Origin: Streptosporangiaceae bacterium
GTDB taxonomy: Bacteria; Actinomycetota; Actinomycetes; Streptosporangiales; Streptosporangiaceae
Direction: 5' to 3'
Assembly: GCA_030039095.1 (NCBI GenBank)
Contig: JASHQP010000049.1
Coordinates: 1-23,821, forward strand
DNA length: 23,821 bases
A model generated the notes under the pieces. The model was not told the DNA's origin. It ran no database searches and saw only the letters and a list, made by a program, of their open reading frames with translations. Both the position numbers and the translations under genes were made by a program. Shown here piece by piece: positions 1-7,830 of the stretch; position 1 is the stretch's first letter; each line of letters opens with the position of its first letter.

Positions 1-180
1 CCGGGCGCTCTGGCCGGAGCCGTCGCCAGGCTGGCCGCCGGCCCCGGGCTGCGCGCCAGCCAGGGCAGGGCCGCCAGGCAGCGGGTGCTCGGCCGGACCT
101 GGACCGTCCTTGGCGACGAGCTGATCGGCCACTACGAAGCGATACTGCGGTCCGGCAGCACCGTGCAGGTATCCGCGTGA
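1..180 (+). CDS. Glycosyltransferase, C-terminal end (partial at window edge)
   Basis: Only the last 59 codons are inside the window, in frame with the first base, and they end at TGA 178-180. The visible tail includes GRTWTVLGDELIGHY, which resembles the C-terminal helix of family 4/GT1 glycosyltransferases, where a GR(T/S)W...ELxGHY pattern is common. It would transfer a sugar from a nucleotide donor in the cytoplasm; the acceptor cannot be inferred. The stop overlaps the GTG start of the next gene (GTGA), so the two are probably translated from one message. The assignment rests on a short tail and is moderate. Confidence 0.6.
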   Translation, partial: PGALAGAVARLAAGPGLRASQGRAARQRVLGRTWTVLGDELIGHYEAILRSGSTVQVSA

Positions 181-992
181 CCACGTTCACAGCCCTCGGC
201 GATTCGATCACGCTCGGCGTCGGCGACCCGGTTCCGCTGGATGGCCGACGGGCCTGGCGGGGCTGGGCGGCGCTGCTCGCCGAGGGCCTGAGCGAGCCGC
301 GGCTGCACGTCCTCGCGTGCTGCGGCGCGCGCATCCCCGATGTGGAGCGTGACCAGCTGCCGGCCGCGCTGCAGCTGCGCCCGGAGATCGCGAGCTTCGT
401 CGTCGGTGTCAACGACACGCTTCGGGCGAGCTTCGACATTGCACAGGTCGCCGCAGCCGCGGCGCACACCGTGGGCGCGCTGCGCTCGGCCGGCGCCGAG
501 GTGCTGACGATGCGGCTGCCCGACCCGGGGCAGATGCTGGGACTGCCCGGCTCGCTGGCCCGCCCCCTGGCCCGCCGGATGCACGAGGTGAACGCCGTGC
601 TGGACGGGCTGGCGGAGCGGTTCGGCACGCTGCACTACGACGCCGCCGGGGACGCCGAGGTGCACGACCCCCGGATGTGGGCGGTGGACCGGCTGCATCC
701 CAGCGAGCGCGGCCACCGGCTCATCGCCTGCCGGTTCCACGACCTGCTCGCCGCCGCCGGGCTGCCCGCCGGGCCCCGGCCCGATCCCGAGCCGTCCAGC
801 CCGCCGCCGACCCGCCTGGCCGAGTTCGGGTGGATGGCCACCAAGGGGACCGCGTGGGTGCTGCGCCGCTCGATCGACCTCGTGCCCGGCCTGCTCGCGA
901 TGGCGATCAGGGAGTGGCGCAGCGGTGAGCCGGCAGCTAGCGCCACCATGGAACGCGTCGCAGCTGGGCCACGTGCTCCGCAGGGACGGTGA
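177..992 (+). CDS. SGNH/GDSL-family hydrolase
   Basis: This 271-aa protein has the SGNH catalytic blocks. Block I is LGDSIT with nucleophile Ser10, block III is GVND with Asn79, and block V is DRLHP with Asp171 and His174. These enzymes are serine esterases or lipases that hydrolyse ester or acetyl groups; the substrate is not evident. I see no signal peptide (the N-terminus goes straight into the first strand), so it is probably cytoplasmic. The GTG start overlaps the upstream glycosyltransferase stop, which suggests a two-gene unit that could modify a glycoconjugate (inference). Its last 56 bp overlap the 3' end of the opposing FUSC gene. The tail beyond about residue 190 is proline-rich, then amphipathic, and outside the catalytic fold. 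Confidence 0.88.
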   Translation: MTTFTALGDSITLGVGDPVPLDGRRAWRGWAALLAEGLSEPRLHVLACCGARIPDVERDQLPAALQLRPEIASFVVGVNDTLRASFDIAQVAAAAAHTVGALRSAGAEVLTMRLPDPGQMLGLPGSLARPLARRMHEVNAVLDGLAERFGTLHYDAAGDAEVHDPRMWAVDRLHPSERGHRLIACRFHDLLAAAGLPAGPRPDPEPSSPPPTRLAEFGWMATKGTAWVLRRSIDLVPGLLAMAIREWRSGEPAASATMERVAAGPRAPQGR

Positions 993-3216
993 TGTCGCCG
1001 GCGTGCTGCCCAAGGTCCCGAAGGTGCTCACGGACCCACAGCGGATGCGGGCCGAACAGCGGCGGGACCGCACCGTCCGGCGGCAGGACGGGGGCCGCAA
1101 CGGGCGCCGGAGGGTCATGGCCGGGCGGCCCGACCAGGATCGCGATGCTCTGGTAGAAGCCGGTCAGCTCCGAACTCAGGTGGCGCAGCGACTGCACGGG
1201 ATCGTGGTGTGAGTCCTCGCCCATCGGCGGGCAGTAGGCGCGCAAGCCGGCCAGTGAGTGCGCGGTGAGCCTGAGCCGCAGGGTGGCCATGACCAGGCTC
1301 CACAGATCGTGCTTGGACGCATGCTTGGTCCCCTGCTCGGACAGGAAGAGCCGGAGCGCCTCGTCGAGGCGGTTGCCGGCGGCGACCGCCGTGAGGGCGG
1401 TGTCGGGTGCCTCGTGGCGCAGGCCAAGGGACCAGTCCACCGCCTGGGTCAGGTACGCCGCCCCCGACCGGAAGGCGTCGGCGAGGTCGTCGCCCACCAC
1501 GGTGCTGGCGCCGCGCGGCCAGAACAGCGCCCCGACCACCAGGCTGACCACGCAGCCGAGCACGACGTCCTGCACCCGGACCAGGCCGACCCTCCAGCCC
1601 GCCGGCACCAGCAGGTTGAACAGCACGATCACCGTGATCGTGAACGCCGCCTGGCCGACCGCGAACGGCGCCGTACCCGGCGCGTACGCCGCGATGAGGA
1701 CGGCGATCGGCAGGGCGATCCACAACGCGGTGTACCCGCTGCCGATGGCCAGCATGAGCGCGGCACCGATCGCGAAGCCGACGACGGTGCCGGCCAGCGC
1801 GCGCAGCACCGTCGCCCCGGTGGCTGCCGCGTTCGTGCGCAGCACCGACAGCGTCCCGAGCACGACCCAGAAACCGTGCTGGACGTCGAGCGCGTCGGCG
1901 ACGGCCACGGCGAGCGCGAGCGCTATCGCGCCGCGCAAGCTGCTGCGGAACCACACCGAGCGCATGGTGGCGTGGCGCGAAGCGACGCTCGCGGCACCGG
2001 CCAGCCCAGCGAGCGGACCCGCGGTCAGCCGCGCCGGGCCCTGCGATCCGCCCTCGCCAGTCCCGTACCAGCTGCTCCGCTCAGCGGCCACGGTCTCGGG
2101 GTCGGCCAGCCGCGTGGCGATCAGGGCGTCGGCGGCGGCGCTCCGCGTCGCGACGGCGATCGCCTGGGCGTGCACCGCGTGCTGGGCCGCCGCCGCGACG
2201 CTGGCCGGGTCCCCGGAGAGCTCGTGCTGACGCGCGGAGCTGGCCTTCCTGGCGCGTTCCAGGCGGCCGATGTCGCGCGCCACGTCCTCGGCGGACATGT
2301 CCTGCTCGCCGAGCAGCAGTGCCACGTCGGCGAGCACCGTCGCTGCCGCGCCGAGCAGTTCGCGGTCGGCCGCCGTCGCTCGCTGCAGGTCCACGTGGCC
2401 GTCCAGCGCGTCGGCGGTCAGCGAGGTCACCCACTCGAGCGTTTCGGTGATGTTGGCCAGGCCCTGGTCCGCCGTTGCCAGGCCCGTCGGCCGGTACGGT
2501 GTGGCCGCGAACAGCTCCATGAGCTTGTGCTTGGCCTCGACCGTGGCATCCCGGCTGGCCTGGTCGGCCTCGCCGCGCCCGGCGGCCTGGAGGTGGCTGG
2601 CCAGCGCGCTGGCCAGGCTCGCGGCCGCGGCGCGGAGCCGGTCTCCCTGGGATCGGGGGGACAGAAGCAGCACCGCGGCCGTGCCCGCCACGGACGCCAG
2701 CCACCAGCCCGCGAGCCGGGACGGGACGTCGCCGATGGCGCCGGGGGAGGCGACCGGCAGCACGTAGGCGAGCAGCGCGGCCGTAACGCCGGAGGCGGCA
2801 TTCGGCCCGGCCACGCCGGCGAAGAAGATGGCGAAGGCCACCGGGATGGTCACGATCACGGCCAGCCACGGGATGCCGTGGACCGCGGTCCCGATCGTGA
2901 GCGCGACGCTGCCGACCACGGCGAGGCCGAGGTGCGCGATGGCCTTGTCCCGCCTGGTTCCGCCGAACGAAGCCAGGACAAGCGTGGCGAAGCTCCCGAA
3001 GGCGGCAAACGTCGCCATCTGCAAGTCGCCGATGACCTTGTAGGTCAGCGCGAACAGCGACGGCATCACGATCGTGGCGCGCACGGCCCGCATGGCTGCC
3101 GGAGTCGACCACGTCACGCGCCAGATTTGCTGGCTCGGCGCGCCCGGGGAGGAGGGCCGCGACAGCCTGGCCCGCAGTCGCCGGGCGGGCGGGGCCGCGA
3201 GCGCCGAATCGGACAT
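937..3216 (-). CDS. FUSC-family membrane protein (aromatic-acid-exporter-like)
   Basis: This 759-aa protein has two hydrophobic blocks separated by soluble segments. The first block lies roughly at residues 30-180. The second lies at about 410-570 and includes WVVLGTLSVLRTNAAATGA and the following glycine-rich helices, a signature of the FUSC_2 domain. Members are inner-membrane proteins related to AaeB-type aromatic acid efflux; the substrate here is unknown. The ATG at 3216 was chosen because a TAGGCT hexamer sits 7 nt upstream, as expected for a leaderless transcript, and because the earlier in-frame sequence is arginine-rich and unlike the family. A GTG two codons upstream is also possible. 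It is divergent from the SDR gene, and its 3' end overlaps the SGNH hydrolase tail. Confidence 0.87.
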   Translation of the reverse strand: MSDSALAAPPARRLRARLSRPSSPGAPSQQIWRVTWSTPAAMRAVRATIVMPSLFALTYKVIGDLQMATFAAFGSFATLVLASFGGTRRDKAIAHLGLAVVGSVALTIGTAVHGIPWLAVIVTIPVAFAIFFAGVAGPNAASGVTAALLAYVLPVASPGAIGDVPSRLAGWWLASVAGTAAVLLLSPRSQGDRLRAAAASLASALASHLQAAGRGEADQASRDATVEAKHKLMELFAATPYRPTGLATADQGLANITETLEWVTSLTADALDGHVDLQRATAADRELLGAAATVLADVALLLGEQDMSAEDVARDIGRLERARKASSARQHELSGDPASVAAAAQHAVHAQAIAVATRSAAADALIATRLADPETVAAERSSWYGTGEGGSQGPARLTAGPLAGLAGAASVASRHATMRSVWFRSSLRGAIALALAVAVADALDVQHGFWVVLGTLSVLRTNAAATGATVLRALAGTVVGFAIGAALMLAIGSGYTALWIALPIAVLIAAYAPGTAPFAVGQAAFTITVIVLFNLLVPAGWRVGLVRVQDVVLGCVVSLVVGALFWPRGASTVVGDDLADAFRSGAAYLTQAVDWSLGLRHEAPDTALTAVAAGNRLDEALRLFLSEQGTKHASKHDLWSLVMATLRLRLTAHSLAGLRAYCPPMGEDSHHDPVQSLRHLSSELTGFYQSIAILVGPPGHDPPAPVAAPVLPPDGAVPPLFGPHPLWVREHLRDLGQHAGDITVPAEHVAQLRRVPWWR

Positions 3217-3223
3217 CGGCACA

Positions 3224-3229
3224 AGCCTA
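3224..3229 (-). promoter_or_regulatory. Candidate -10 box of the FUSC gene (leaderless)
   Basis: TAGGCT on the minus strand lies 7 nt before the ATG at 3216, the same hexamer seen before hisC. No Shine-Dalgarno sequence is visible. I do not see a convincing -35 box. Confidence 0.5.
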
Positions 3230-3333
3230 CAAACGGGAGCGGTCCACGGGAATGCCAGGAACACGTGAGCCGATTTCCGGCCCGCCGCGCCCGTAGCACG
3301 GCCCCCGGGCCTGCGATGATGCACGATGGGCGG

Positions 3334-3393
3334 ATGAACCCAACCGCGGGCCCGATCGGCCGCGCCGCTGCCGCGCCCGCCAGGCACCGATGA
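3334..3393 (+). CDS. Possible 19-aa leader ORF coupled to the SDR gene
   Basis: An ATG at 3334 opens a 19-codon frame, MNPTAGPIGRAAAAPARHR, whose TGA overlaps the SDR start as ATGA. A CACGAT hexamer lies exactly 6 nt before this ATG, the spacing used by other probable leaderless starts in this window. The SDR gene itself has no good ribosome binding site, so translation could enter here and pass on by coupling. The peptide has no recognisable function. It may be only a coupling device, or a chance frame. Confidence 0.35.
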   Translation: MNPTAGPIGRAAAAPARHR

Positions 3394-4094
3394 GCGCCGA
3401 AGAGCGGATCGCGGTCGTGACCGGCGGCAACAGGGGAATCGGCCGCGAGGTTGCGCGCCAGCTCGGGCAGCGCGGCTTCAGCGTCATCCTCGGGTCGCGC
3501 GACCCGGTGGCCGGCGAGCGCGCAGCGGGGCAGCTGGCCGACGACGGGCTGGCCGTGCGGGCTCATCGTCTCGACGTGACCGACACCGGCACCGTGGAGG
3601 CGCTCGCCTGGGAGCTGGCGGACCGGTACGGCCGGCTCGACGTGCTGGTCAACAACGCGGCGATCCACTACGACACCTGGCAGCGGGCGTCCACCGCCGA
3701 TCTCTCGATCGTCGCCGAGGCCTGGGACACCAACCTCATGGGCCCGTGGCGGATGTGCCTGGCCCTGCTCCCGCTGCTGCGCCGCGGCGAGCACCGCCGG
3801 ATCGTCAACGTATCCAGCGAGTCGGGGTCGTTGGCCGGCATGGGCGCGGGCACTCCGGCCTATGCGGTCACCAAGGCGGCGCTGAACGCGCTGACCAGGA
3901 TCCTGGCGGCCGAGCTGCGGTCCGACGGCATCCTCGTCAACGCCGTGTGCCCGGGCTGGGTCGCGACCGACATGGGCGGCCCGGGTGGCAGGCCGGTCGC
4001 CGACGGCGCGGCCAGCGTGCTGTGGGCCGTGGATCTGGCCGACGACGGCCCCACCGGCGGCTTCTTCCGCGACGGCCAGCCGCTGCCGTGGTGA
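3390..4094 (+). CDS. Short-chain dehydrogenase/reductase (classical SDR)
   Basis: The 234-aa protein has a Rossmann nucleotide-binding loop TGGNRGIG at residues 11-18, the NNA motif at 88-90, a catalytic serine near 142-145 and the YxxxK pair Tyr158/Lys162. It is an NAD(P)H-dependent oxidoreductase acting on a carbonyl or alcohol. The Arg after SxILGS (SRD) at the end of the second strand hints at NADP preference (inference). The closest style is the carbonyl-reductase-like group with VCPGWVxTDMGG. The C-terminus is short, ending soon after the FFRDGQPLPW strand. It lies just upstream of hisC, but 97 bp and a separate promoter intervene, so a role in histidine synthesis is not implied. Confidence 0.9.
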   Translation: MSAEERIAVVTGGNRGIGREVARQLGQRGFSVILGSRDPVAGERAAGQLADDGLAVRAHRLDVTDTGTVEALAWELADRYGRLDVLVNNAAIHYDTWQRASTADLSIVAEAWDTNLMGPWRMCLALLPLLRRGEHRRIVNVSSESGSLAGMGAGTPAYAVTKAALNALTRILAAELRSDGILVNAVCPGWVATDMGGPGGRPVADGAASVLWAVDLADDGPTGGFFRDGQPLPW

Positions 4095-4179
4095 CGGGCC
4101 GCGGAACGCCAGGCCAGGCCTTCACTAGTCGGCGCCGCCTCACCCCGAGTCTGCCGCGCGTCGTTCCGCTGGCTCTCAT

Positions 4180-4194
4180 TAGGCTTGCCGGGTG
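4180..4194 (+). promoter_or_regulatory. Candidate leaderless promoter -10 and start of hisC
   Basis: TAGGCT (4180-4185) is followed by 6 nt and then the GTG start at 4192. There is no Shine-Dalgarno sequence, so the transcript probably begins at or next to the start codon. No clear TTGACA-like -35 is seen at the expected distance. Confidence 0.55.
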
Positions 4195-5283
4195 AGAACA
4201 GGCCAGGCCCTGCCGCTGCGTGACGACCTCGCAGGTCGCAAACCGTACGGCGCACCGCAGATCGACGTCCCCGTGCGGCTCAACACCAACGAGAACCCTT
4301 ATCCCCTGTCCCCGGCCCTGGTCCAGGCGATCGCCGACGCGGTGGCCGGGGTGGCCGGCGGGCTGAACAGGTACCCGGACCGGGACTTCACCGAACTGCG
4401 CGACGATCTGGCCAGCTACCTGGGGCACGGGCTCGGTCGCGACCAGATCTGGGCCGCCAACGGCTCCAACGAGGTCATGCTGCACCTGCTGCTCGCCTTC
4501 GGCGGGCCGGGCCACACCGCGCTCGGCTTCGAGCCGTCGTACTCGATGCACCCGGAAATCGTGCAGACCACGAATACCCGCTGGGTGTCGGCCGCACGTG
4601 GCGGTGGGGACGACGGATTCGGCATCGACCCCGGGCAGGCCGTGGCCGCGATCCGCGAGGTGCAGCCGGAGCTGGTCTTCCTGGCCTCGCCGAACAACCC
4701 GACCGGGACCGCGCTGCCGCTGGCCGTGATCGAAGAGGTCTACGCGGCGGCGCCGGGACTAGTGGTGATCGACGAAGCCTACGCCGAGTTCTCCCGCGAC
4801 CAGAGCCACACCGCGCTCGACCTGCTGCCGGACCGCGAGCGCCTGGTCGTGACCAGGACGATGTCCAAGGCGTTCGCGATGGCCGAAACGCGGCTCGGCT
4901 ACCTGGCCGCCTCACCGGACGTGATCAGCGGGCTGCGCATCGTGCGGATGCCGTATCACCTGTCCGCGGTCACGCAGGCCGTGGCCAGGGTGGCGCTGCA
5001 GCACAAGGGCGAGCTGCTGGCAACCGTCTCCGGCATCTGCCGGGAACGCGACGCCCTCGTCGAATGGCTGCGCGGCCGCGGCCTGACCGTCGCGGATTCC
5101 GACACCAACTTCGTGCTGTTCGGCACGTTTCCCGACCGGCACGCGGTGTGGCAGGGGCTGCTGGACCGCGGCGTGCTGATCCGCGAGGTCGGGCCGCCGG
5201 CCTGGCTGCGGGTGAGCGTCGGTACGCCAGCCGAGAACGCCGCGTTCCGCACCGCGCTCGATGAGGTGCTCGCCGATGGCTAA
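4192..5283 (+). CDS. hisC: Histidinol-phosphate aminotransferase
   Basis: A 363-aa PLP-dependent class I/II aminotransferase that converts imidazole-acetol phosphate and glutamate to histidinol phosphate and 2-oxoglutarate. Visible family marks are [10 protein letters not shown] at 29-38, SPNNPTG at 166-172, the cofactor Asp in IDEAY near 194, and the Schiff-base lysine Lys226 in TMSKAF. After the lysine it reads AMAETRLGY rather than the more usual AFAGGRLGY. The GTG start at 4192 fits the typical N-terminus ([15 protein letters not shown]) and a leaderless promoter. The stop overlaps the hisB start by 8 nt. hisD, usually directly upstream in actinobacteria, is absent; the SDR gene occupies that place. 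Confidence 0.96.
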   Translation: MRTGQALPLRDDLAGRKPYGAPQIDVPVRLNTNENPYPLSPALVQAIADAVAGVAGGLNRYPDRDFTELRDDLASYLGHGLGRDQIWAANGSNEVMLHLLLAFGGPGHTALGFEPSYSMHPEIVQTTNTRWVSAARGGGDDGFGIDPGQAVAAIREVQPELVFLASPNNPTGTALPLAVIEEVYAAAPGLVVIDEAYAEFSRDQSHTALDLLPDRERLVVTRTMSKAFAMAETRLGYLAASPDVISGLRIVRMPYHLSAVTQAVARVALQHKGELLATVSGICRERDALVEWLRGRGLTVADSDTNFVLFGTFPDRHAVWQGLLDRGVLIREVGPPAWLRVSVGTPAENAAFRTALDEVLADG

Positions 5284-5869
5284 CCGCGCGGCGCGCGTCG
5301 AGCGCGTCACCAAGGAGACCCAGGTGCTCGTCGAGCTGGACCTCGACGGGGCGGGCGAAGCCGAGGTGGAGACGGGCGTCCCGTTCTTCGACCACATGCT
5401 CGCCCAGCTCGGCAAGCACGGGTGCATCGACCTCACGGTCCGTACCGACGGCGACGTGGAAATAGACGCGCACCACACCGTGGAGGACACCGCCCTGGCG
5501 CTCGGCCAGGCCCTGCGCGAAGCCCTCGGCGACAAGGCAGGCATCAGCCGGTTCGGCGACGCGCTGGTGCCGATGGACGAGACCCTGGTCCAGGCCGCCG
5601 TCGACCTCTCCGGCCGCCCGTACGCCGTCCACACCGAGCCGGACCGCATGCCGTCCACGATCGGCAGCTACGACACGACGCTGACCAGGCACTTCTTCGA
5701 GTCGCTCGCGATCACGGCCGGAATCGGCGTCCACGTCAACGTCCTCACCGGCCGCAACCCCCACCACATCGTCGAGGCGCAGTTCAAGGCCTTCGGCCGC
5801 GCCCTCCGCGCCGCCGCCACCCCCGACCCCCGCGCGCCAGGCATCCCCAGCACCAAAGGCACCCTCTAA
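5276..5869 (+). CDS. hisB: Imidazoleglycerol-phosphate dehydratase
   Basis: The 197-aa monofunctional enzyme dehydrates imidazole glycerol phosphate to imidazole acetol phosphate, the substrate of the HisC next to it. The manganese-binding motifs are clear: FFDHML near 37-42, DAHHTVED at 64-71 and [14 protein letters not shown] near the C-terminus. The protein ends in the family-typical PSTKGTL. The ATG at 5276 overlaps the end of hisC (ATGGCTAA), so translation is coupled. In most actinobacteria hisH follows directly; here a terminator-like hairpin follows 2 nt after the stop, and hisH lies 4.8 kb further on. Confidence 0.96.
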   Translation: MANRAARVERVTKETQVLVELDLDGAGEAEVETGVPFFDHMLAQLGKHGCIDLTVRTDGDVEIDAHHTVEDTALALGQALREALGDKAGISRFGDALVPMDETLVQAAVDLSGRPYAVHTEPDRMPSTIGSYDTTLTRHFFESLAITAGIGVHVNVLTGRNPHHIVEAQFKAFGRALRAAATPDPRAPGIPSTKGTL

Positions 5870-5870
5870 C

Positions 5871-5923
5871 CATGATCCCGGAGGATTGTTAGCGAATACG
5901 GCTACAAATCCTCCGGGATCATG
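5871..5923. terminator. Bidirectional hairpin terminator between hisB and the DUF559 gene
   Basis: CATGATCCCGGAGGATT (5871-5887) is repeated perfectly as its reverse complement at 5907-5923 around a 19-nt loop, giving a 17-bp stem. It begins one base after the hisB stop and contains the last codons and stop of the opposing gene, so it can end transcription from both sides. Neither strand shows a T-tract, so it would be a U-less terminator, a form common in actinobacteria. It could alternatively be a dispersed palindromic repeat. Confidence 0.7.
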
Positions 5924-6878
5924 AAAAACCGACCACGCACGACCGGTCACACGGCCTCGCCTGGCCAGTCCAGCCGCGCTGGCCGAGCACGGCTGCGATC
6001 TGAGCCGCGGTCTGGCATGGGTGCTCCGTCACATCCGGCCAGCCGTATCGAAGCGTGATGATCCCTTCGGCGGCAGAGGCATTGTCCCGCGCGATGTCGC
6101 GCCAGCGCTCGGCGACCGGGTGAGCAGCCTTGCCGTCGAGCTCGATGCAGGTCCGGTAGCGGTCGACGAGGTTATCCAGGTAGATGCGGCCCGAACGCCT
6201 GGTCACCTTGGCCTGGCGTCTGGCACGGGGCAGCCCGTGCGGTCGCTCGACGTCGCGGACGTAGTGGATCTCGAGCACGGAGTGGGCGCCGTCGCCGATG
6301 TCGTCAAGTGCGCCGAGCAGGATGCCACGCCAGCGGATCTTGCGGCGCTGGAGCAGCGCGGTCAGCAGCAGGTCTGGCGTGGTGAGCCGGGAGCCGCACC
6401 CCTGGCAGAGCCAGCCGAAGGCACCGTCAATGTTCTTGGCGGTCTGGGTCAGATCTAGGACGGTCTCCTCGATCCTGGTGCGCGGCGGCGTGCGCGTGGG
6501 ATGCCGCGCCTGCATCAGCCGCTCCGATCTGTGTAGCCGTATCCCAGGGATCGGATCGACGCGTGCGCTGCCGGGAACCGTCACATGGATGACCTCGCTC
6601 CGGGTGCTGGTAAGCCCGTCCAGCTCGGCTGCGCTCTGATGGCTCAGGACAGCCTGCGGGCCGGCTCGCAGCACGGCGGCCCACAACTGCGCGTCGCGGC
6701 TCGGCTTCCCGGAGAAGGTTGCGTATACGCCGCGCCGCAGCGGCTGCCAGCGACCCGTGCGCAGCAGCGAGTTGATGGTCGTCGGTGCTAGCTCCACGGT
6801 CGGCGCCTGCCAGCGGGCTATCACACCGCGCTGCAACTTGATCAGCTGGCGGCAGCCCTCTGGGAGGTTCTCGGTCAT
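5919..6878 (-). CDS. AbiEi-like N-terminal domain protein with DUF559 (Vsr-like) C-terminus
   Basis: A 319-aa protein. Residues about 25-60 carry the winged-helix pattern of type IV antitoxin AbiEi proteins (INSLLRTGRWQPLRRGVYA). The middle (SHQSAAELDGL, IHVTVPG, IRLHRS, TVLDL) follows the same family. The last third (YLDNLVDRYRTCIELDGKAAH) resembles DUF559, a domain related to very-short-patch-repair endonucleases. Such fusions are frequent in actinobacteria and their function is unproven. No AbiEii-type nucleotidyltransferase toxin is adjacent, so calling it an antitoxin would overreach. The ATG at 6878 was preferred; GAGCCT sits exactly 6 nt upstream and no Shine-Dalgarno is visible. Its end lies inside the terminator hairpin shared with hisB. 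Confidence 0.75.
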   Translation of the reverse strand: MTENLPEGCRQLIKLQRGVIARWQAPTVELAPTTINSLLRTGRWQPLRRGVYATFSGKPSRDAQLWAAVLRAGPQAVLSHQSAAELDGLTSTRSEVIHVTVPGSARVDPIPGIRLHRSERLMQARHPTRTPPRTRIEETVLDLTQTAKNIDGAFGWLCQGCGSRLTTPDLLLTALLQRRKIRWRGILLGALDDIGDGAHSVLEIHYVRDVERPHGLPRARRQAKVTRRSGRIYLDNLVDRYRTCIELDGKAAHPVAERWRDIARDNASAAEGIITLRYGWPDVTEHPCQTAAQIAAVLGQRGWTGQARPCDRSCVVGFS

Positions 6879-6973
6879 GCCACCAGGCTCGCCTGGGCCG
6901 CTGCAGCGCCGCGAGGCGATTTCAGTGGCCTGTGGACAGGCGGCCGGCCGATGCCGCCGGTGTGGACAACGCG

Positions 6974-7717
6974 CTAGGACTGCTCGCGGGCGATCGCGGT
7001 GAACGCCTCGAGCGCCTCGGCGTCGGAGTAGTGGTTCAGCACGTATTCGGCCGCCCACTGCTGCGCAGCCGGGTGCCGGCTGGCGCCGATGACCTCGGCG
7101 GCCGCCTGCGCGTCGTACGTCGTGCGCCGCAGCGTCACGTCGGGGCCGAGCAGCGCCCAGCCCGCTCCGGGGTGGCCGTAGGGCATGCCGACGCTGCCCG
7201 GGTTCACGACCCGGCGCCGGGCGGTCAGCCGATCGAACGGCATGTGAGTGTGCCCGCAGACCACGACGCCCGCTTCCACGCCGTCCAGCGCCGCGGCCCA
7301 GCGTTCCGGCGGGCTGTCGACGAGCAGCATCTCGTCGTCACGCCGCGGCGAGGCATGACAGAAGAGGGTGGGGCCGAGCCCGTCGATGTCCAGGGTGACG
7401 GTCAGGGGCAGCCCGTCGAGCCGGTCCCGGTGGGCACGGCCGATCAGGCCGGCGCTCGCCGCGGCGTCGGCACCGAAGGGCCCGGGAACCTCGCCGCCGT
7501 CGAACGCGGTGATCATCTCCCGCTCACAGTTGCCGTGCACCCACACCGCCCGGTCGCCGAGTTCCGCCAGCCGGTCCAGCGTCTCGGCCGGCATCGGCCC
7601 GAGCGCGATGTCGCCGAGCAGCACCACGGCGTCGGCGGCGGCCACGTCCGGCTCGTCGAGCACGGCCTCCAGGGCCGGCAGGTTCGCGTGAATGTCAGCC
7701 AGCACGGCAGCCCTCAT
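6974..7717 (-). CDS. YfcE/MJ0936-type metallophosphoesterase
   Basis: About 247 aa with the calcineurin-like metal ligands in order: DIH (Asp8, His10), GD (Asp36), GNCE (Asn63), His121 in FCHASP, and GHTHMP at 155-160. These are two-metal phosphodiesterases or phosphatases acting in the cytosol. The GNC form in place of GNH is common in this subfamily. The substrate is unknown. I chose the ATG at 7717; a GTG two codons earlier (7723) is equally usable. A CATAAT sequence just upstream on the minus strand may be part of its promoter. It is divergent from the quinone oxidoreductase. The gene downstream on the same strand begins 95 bp after its stop. Confidence 0.88.
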   Translation of the reverse strand: MRAAVLADIHANLPALEAVLDEPDVAAADAVVLLGDIALGPMPAETLDRLAELGDRAVWVHGNCEREMITAFDGGEVPGPFGADAAASAGLIGRAHRDRLDGLPLTVTLDIDGLGPTLFCHASPRRDDEMLLVDSPPERWAAALDGVEAGVVVCGHTHMPFDRLTARRRVVNPGSVGMPYGHPGAGWALLGPDVTLRRTTYDAQAAAEVIGASRHPAAQQWAAEYVLNHYSDAEALEAFTAIAREQS

Positions 7718-7830
7718 GCGCACCGATTATGCCCCGCAGCGGAGACGCCGGACCGGCGCCTGAGCCCGCGATCGGCGGAATCTGCTTCTAGCGAAGGAAT
7801 AACGCGCCGGCCAGGCGGTTGGCGGCAAGT

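Noticed and set aside
1258..3393. Long plus-strand open frame of 711 codons opposite the FUSC gene
   Set aside because: Arg/Gly/His/Asp-rich composition with no fold or family signal; it mirrors the high-GC codons of the FUSC gene, which has clear membrane helices and family motifs.
4192..5283. The upstream SDR gene as a replacement for hisD
   Set aside because: SDR enzymes are unrelated to histidinol dehydrogenase, and a separate promoter lies between the genes.
5919..7717. DUF559 protein and metallophosphoesterase as a two-gene defence system
   Set aside because: They are on the same strand but 95 bp apart, and the phosphoesterase is a generic YfcE type. Nothing links them functionally.
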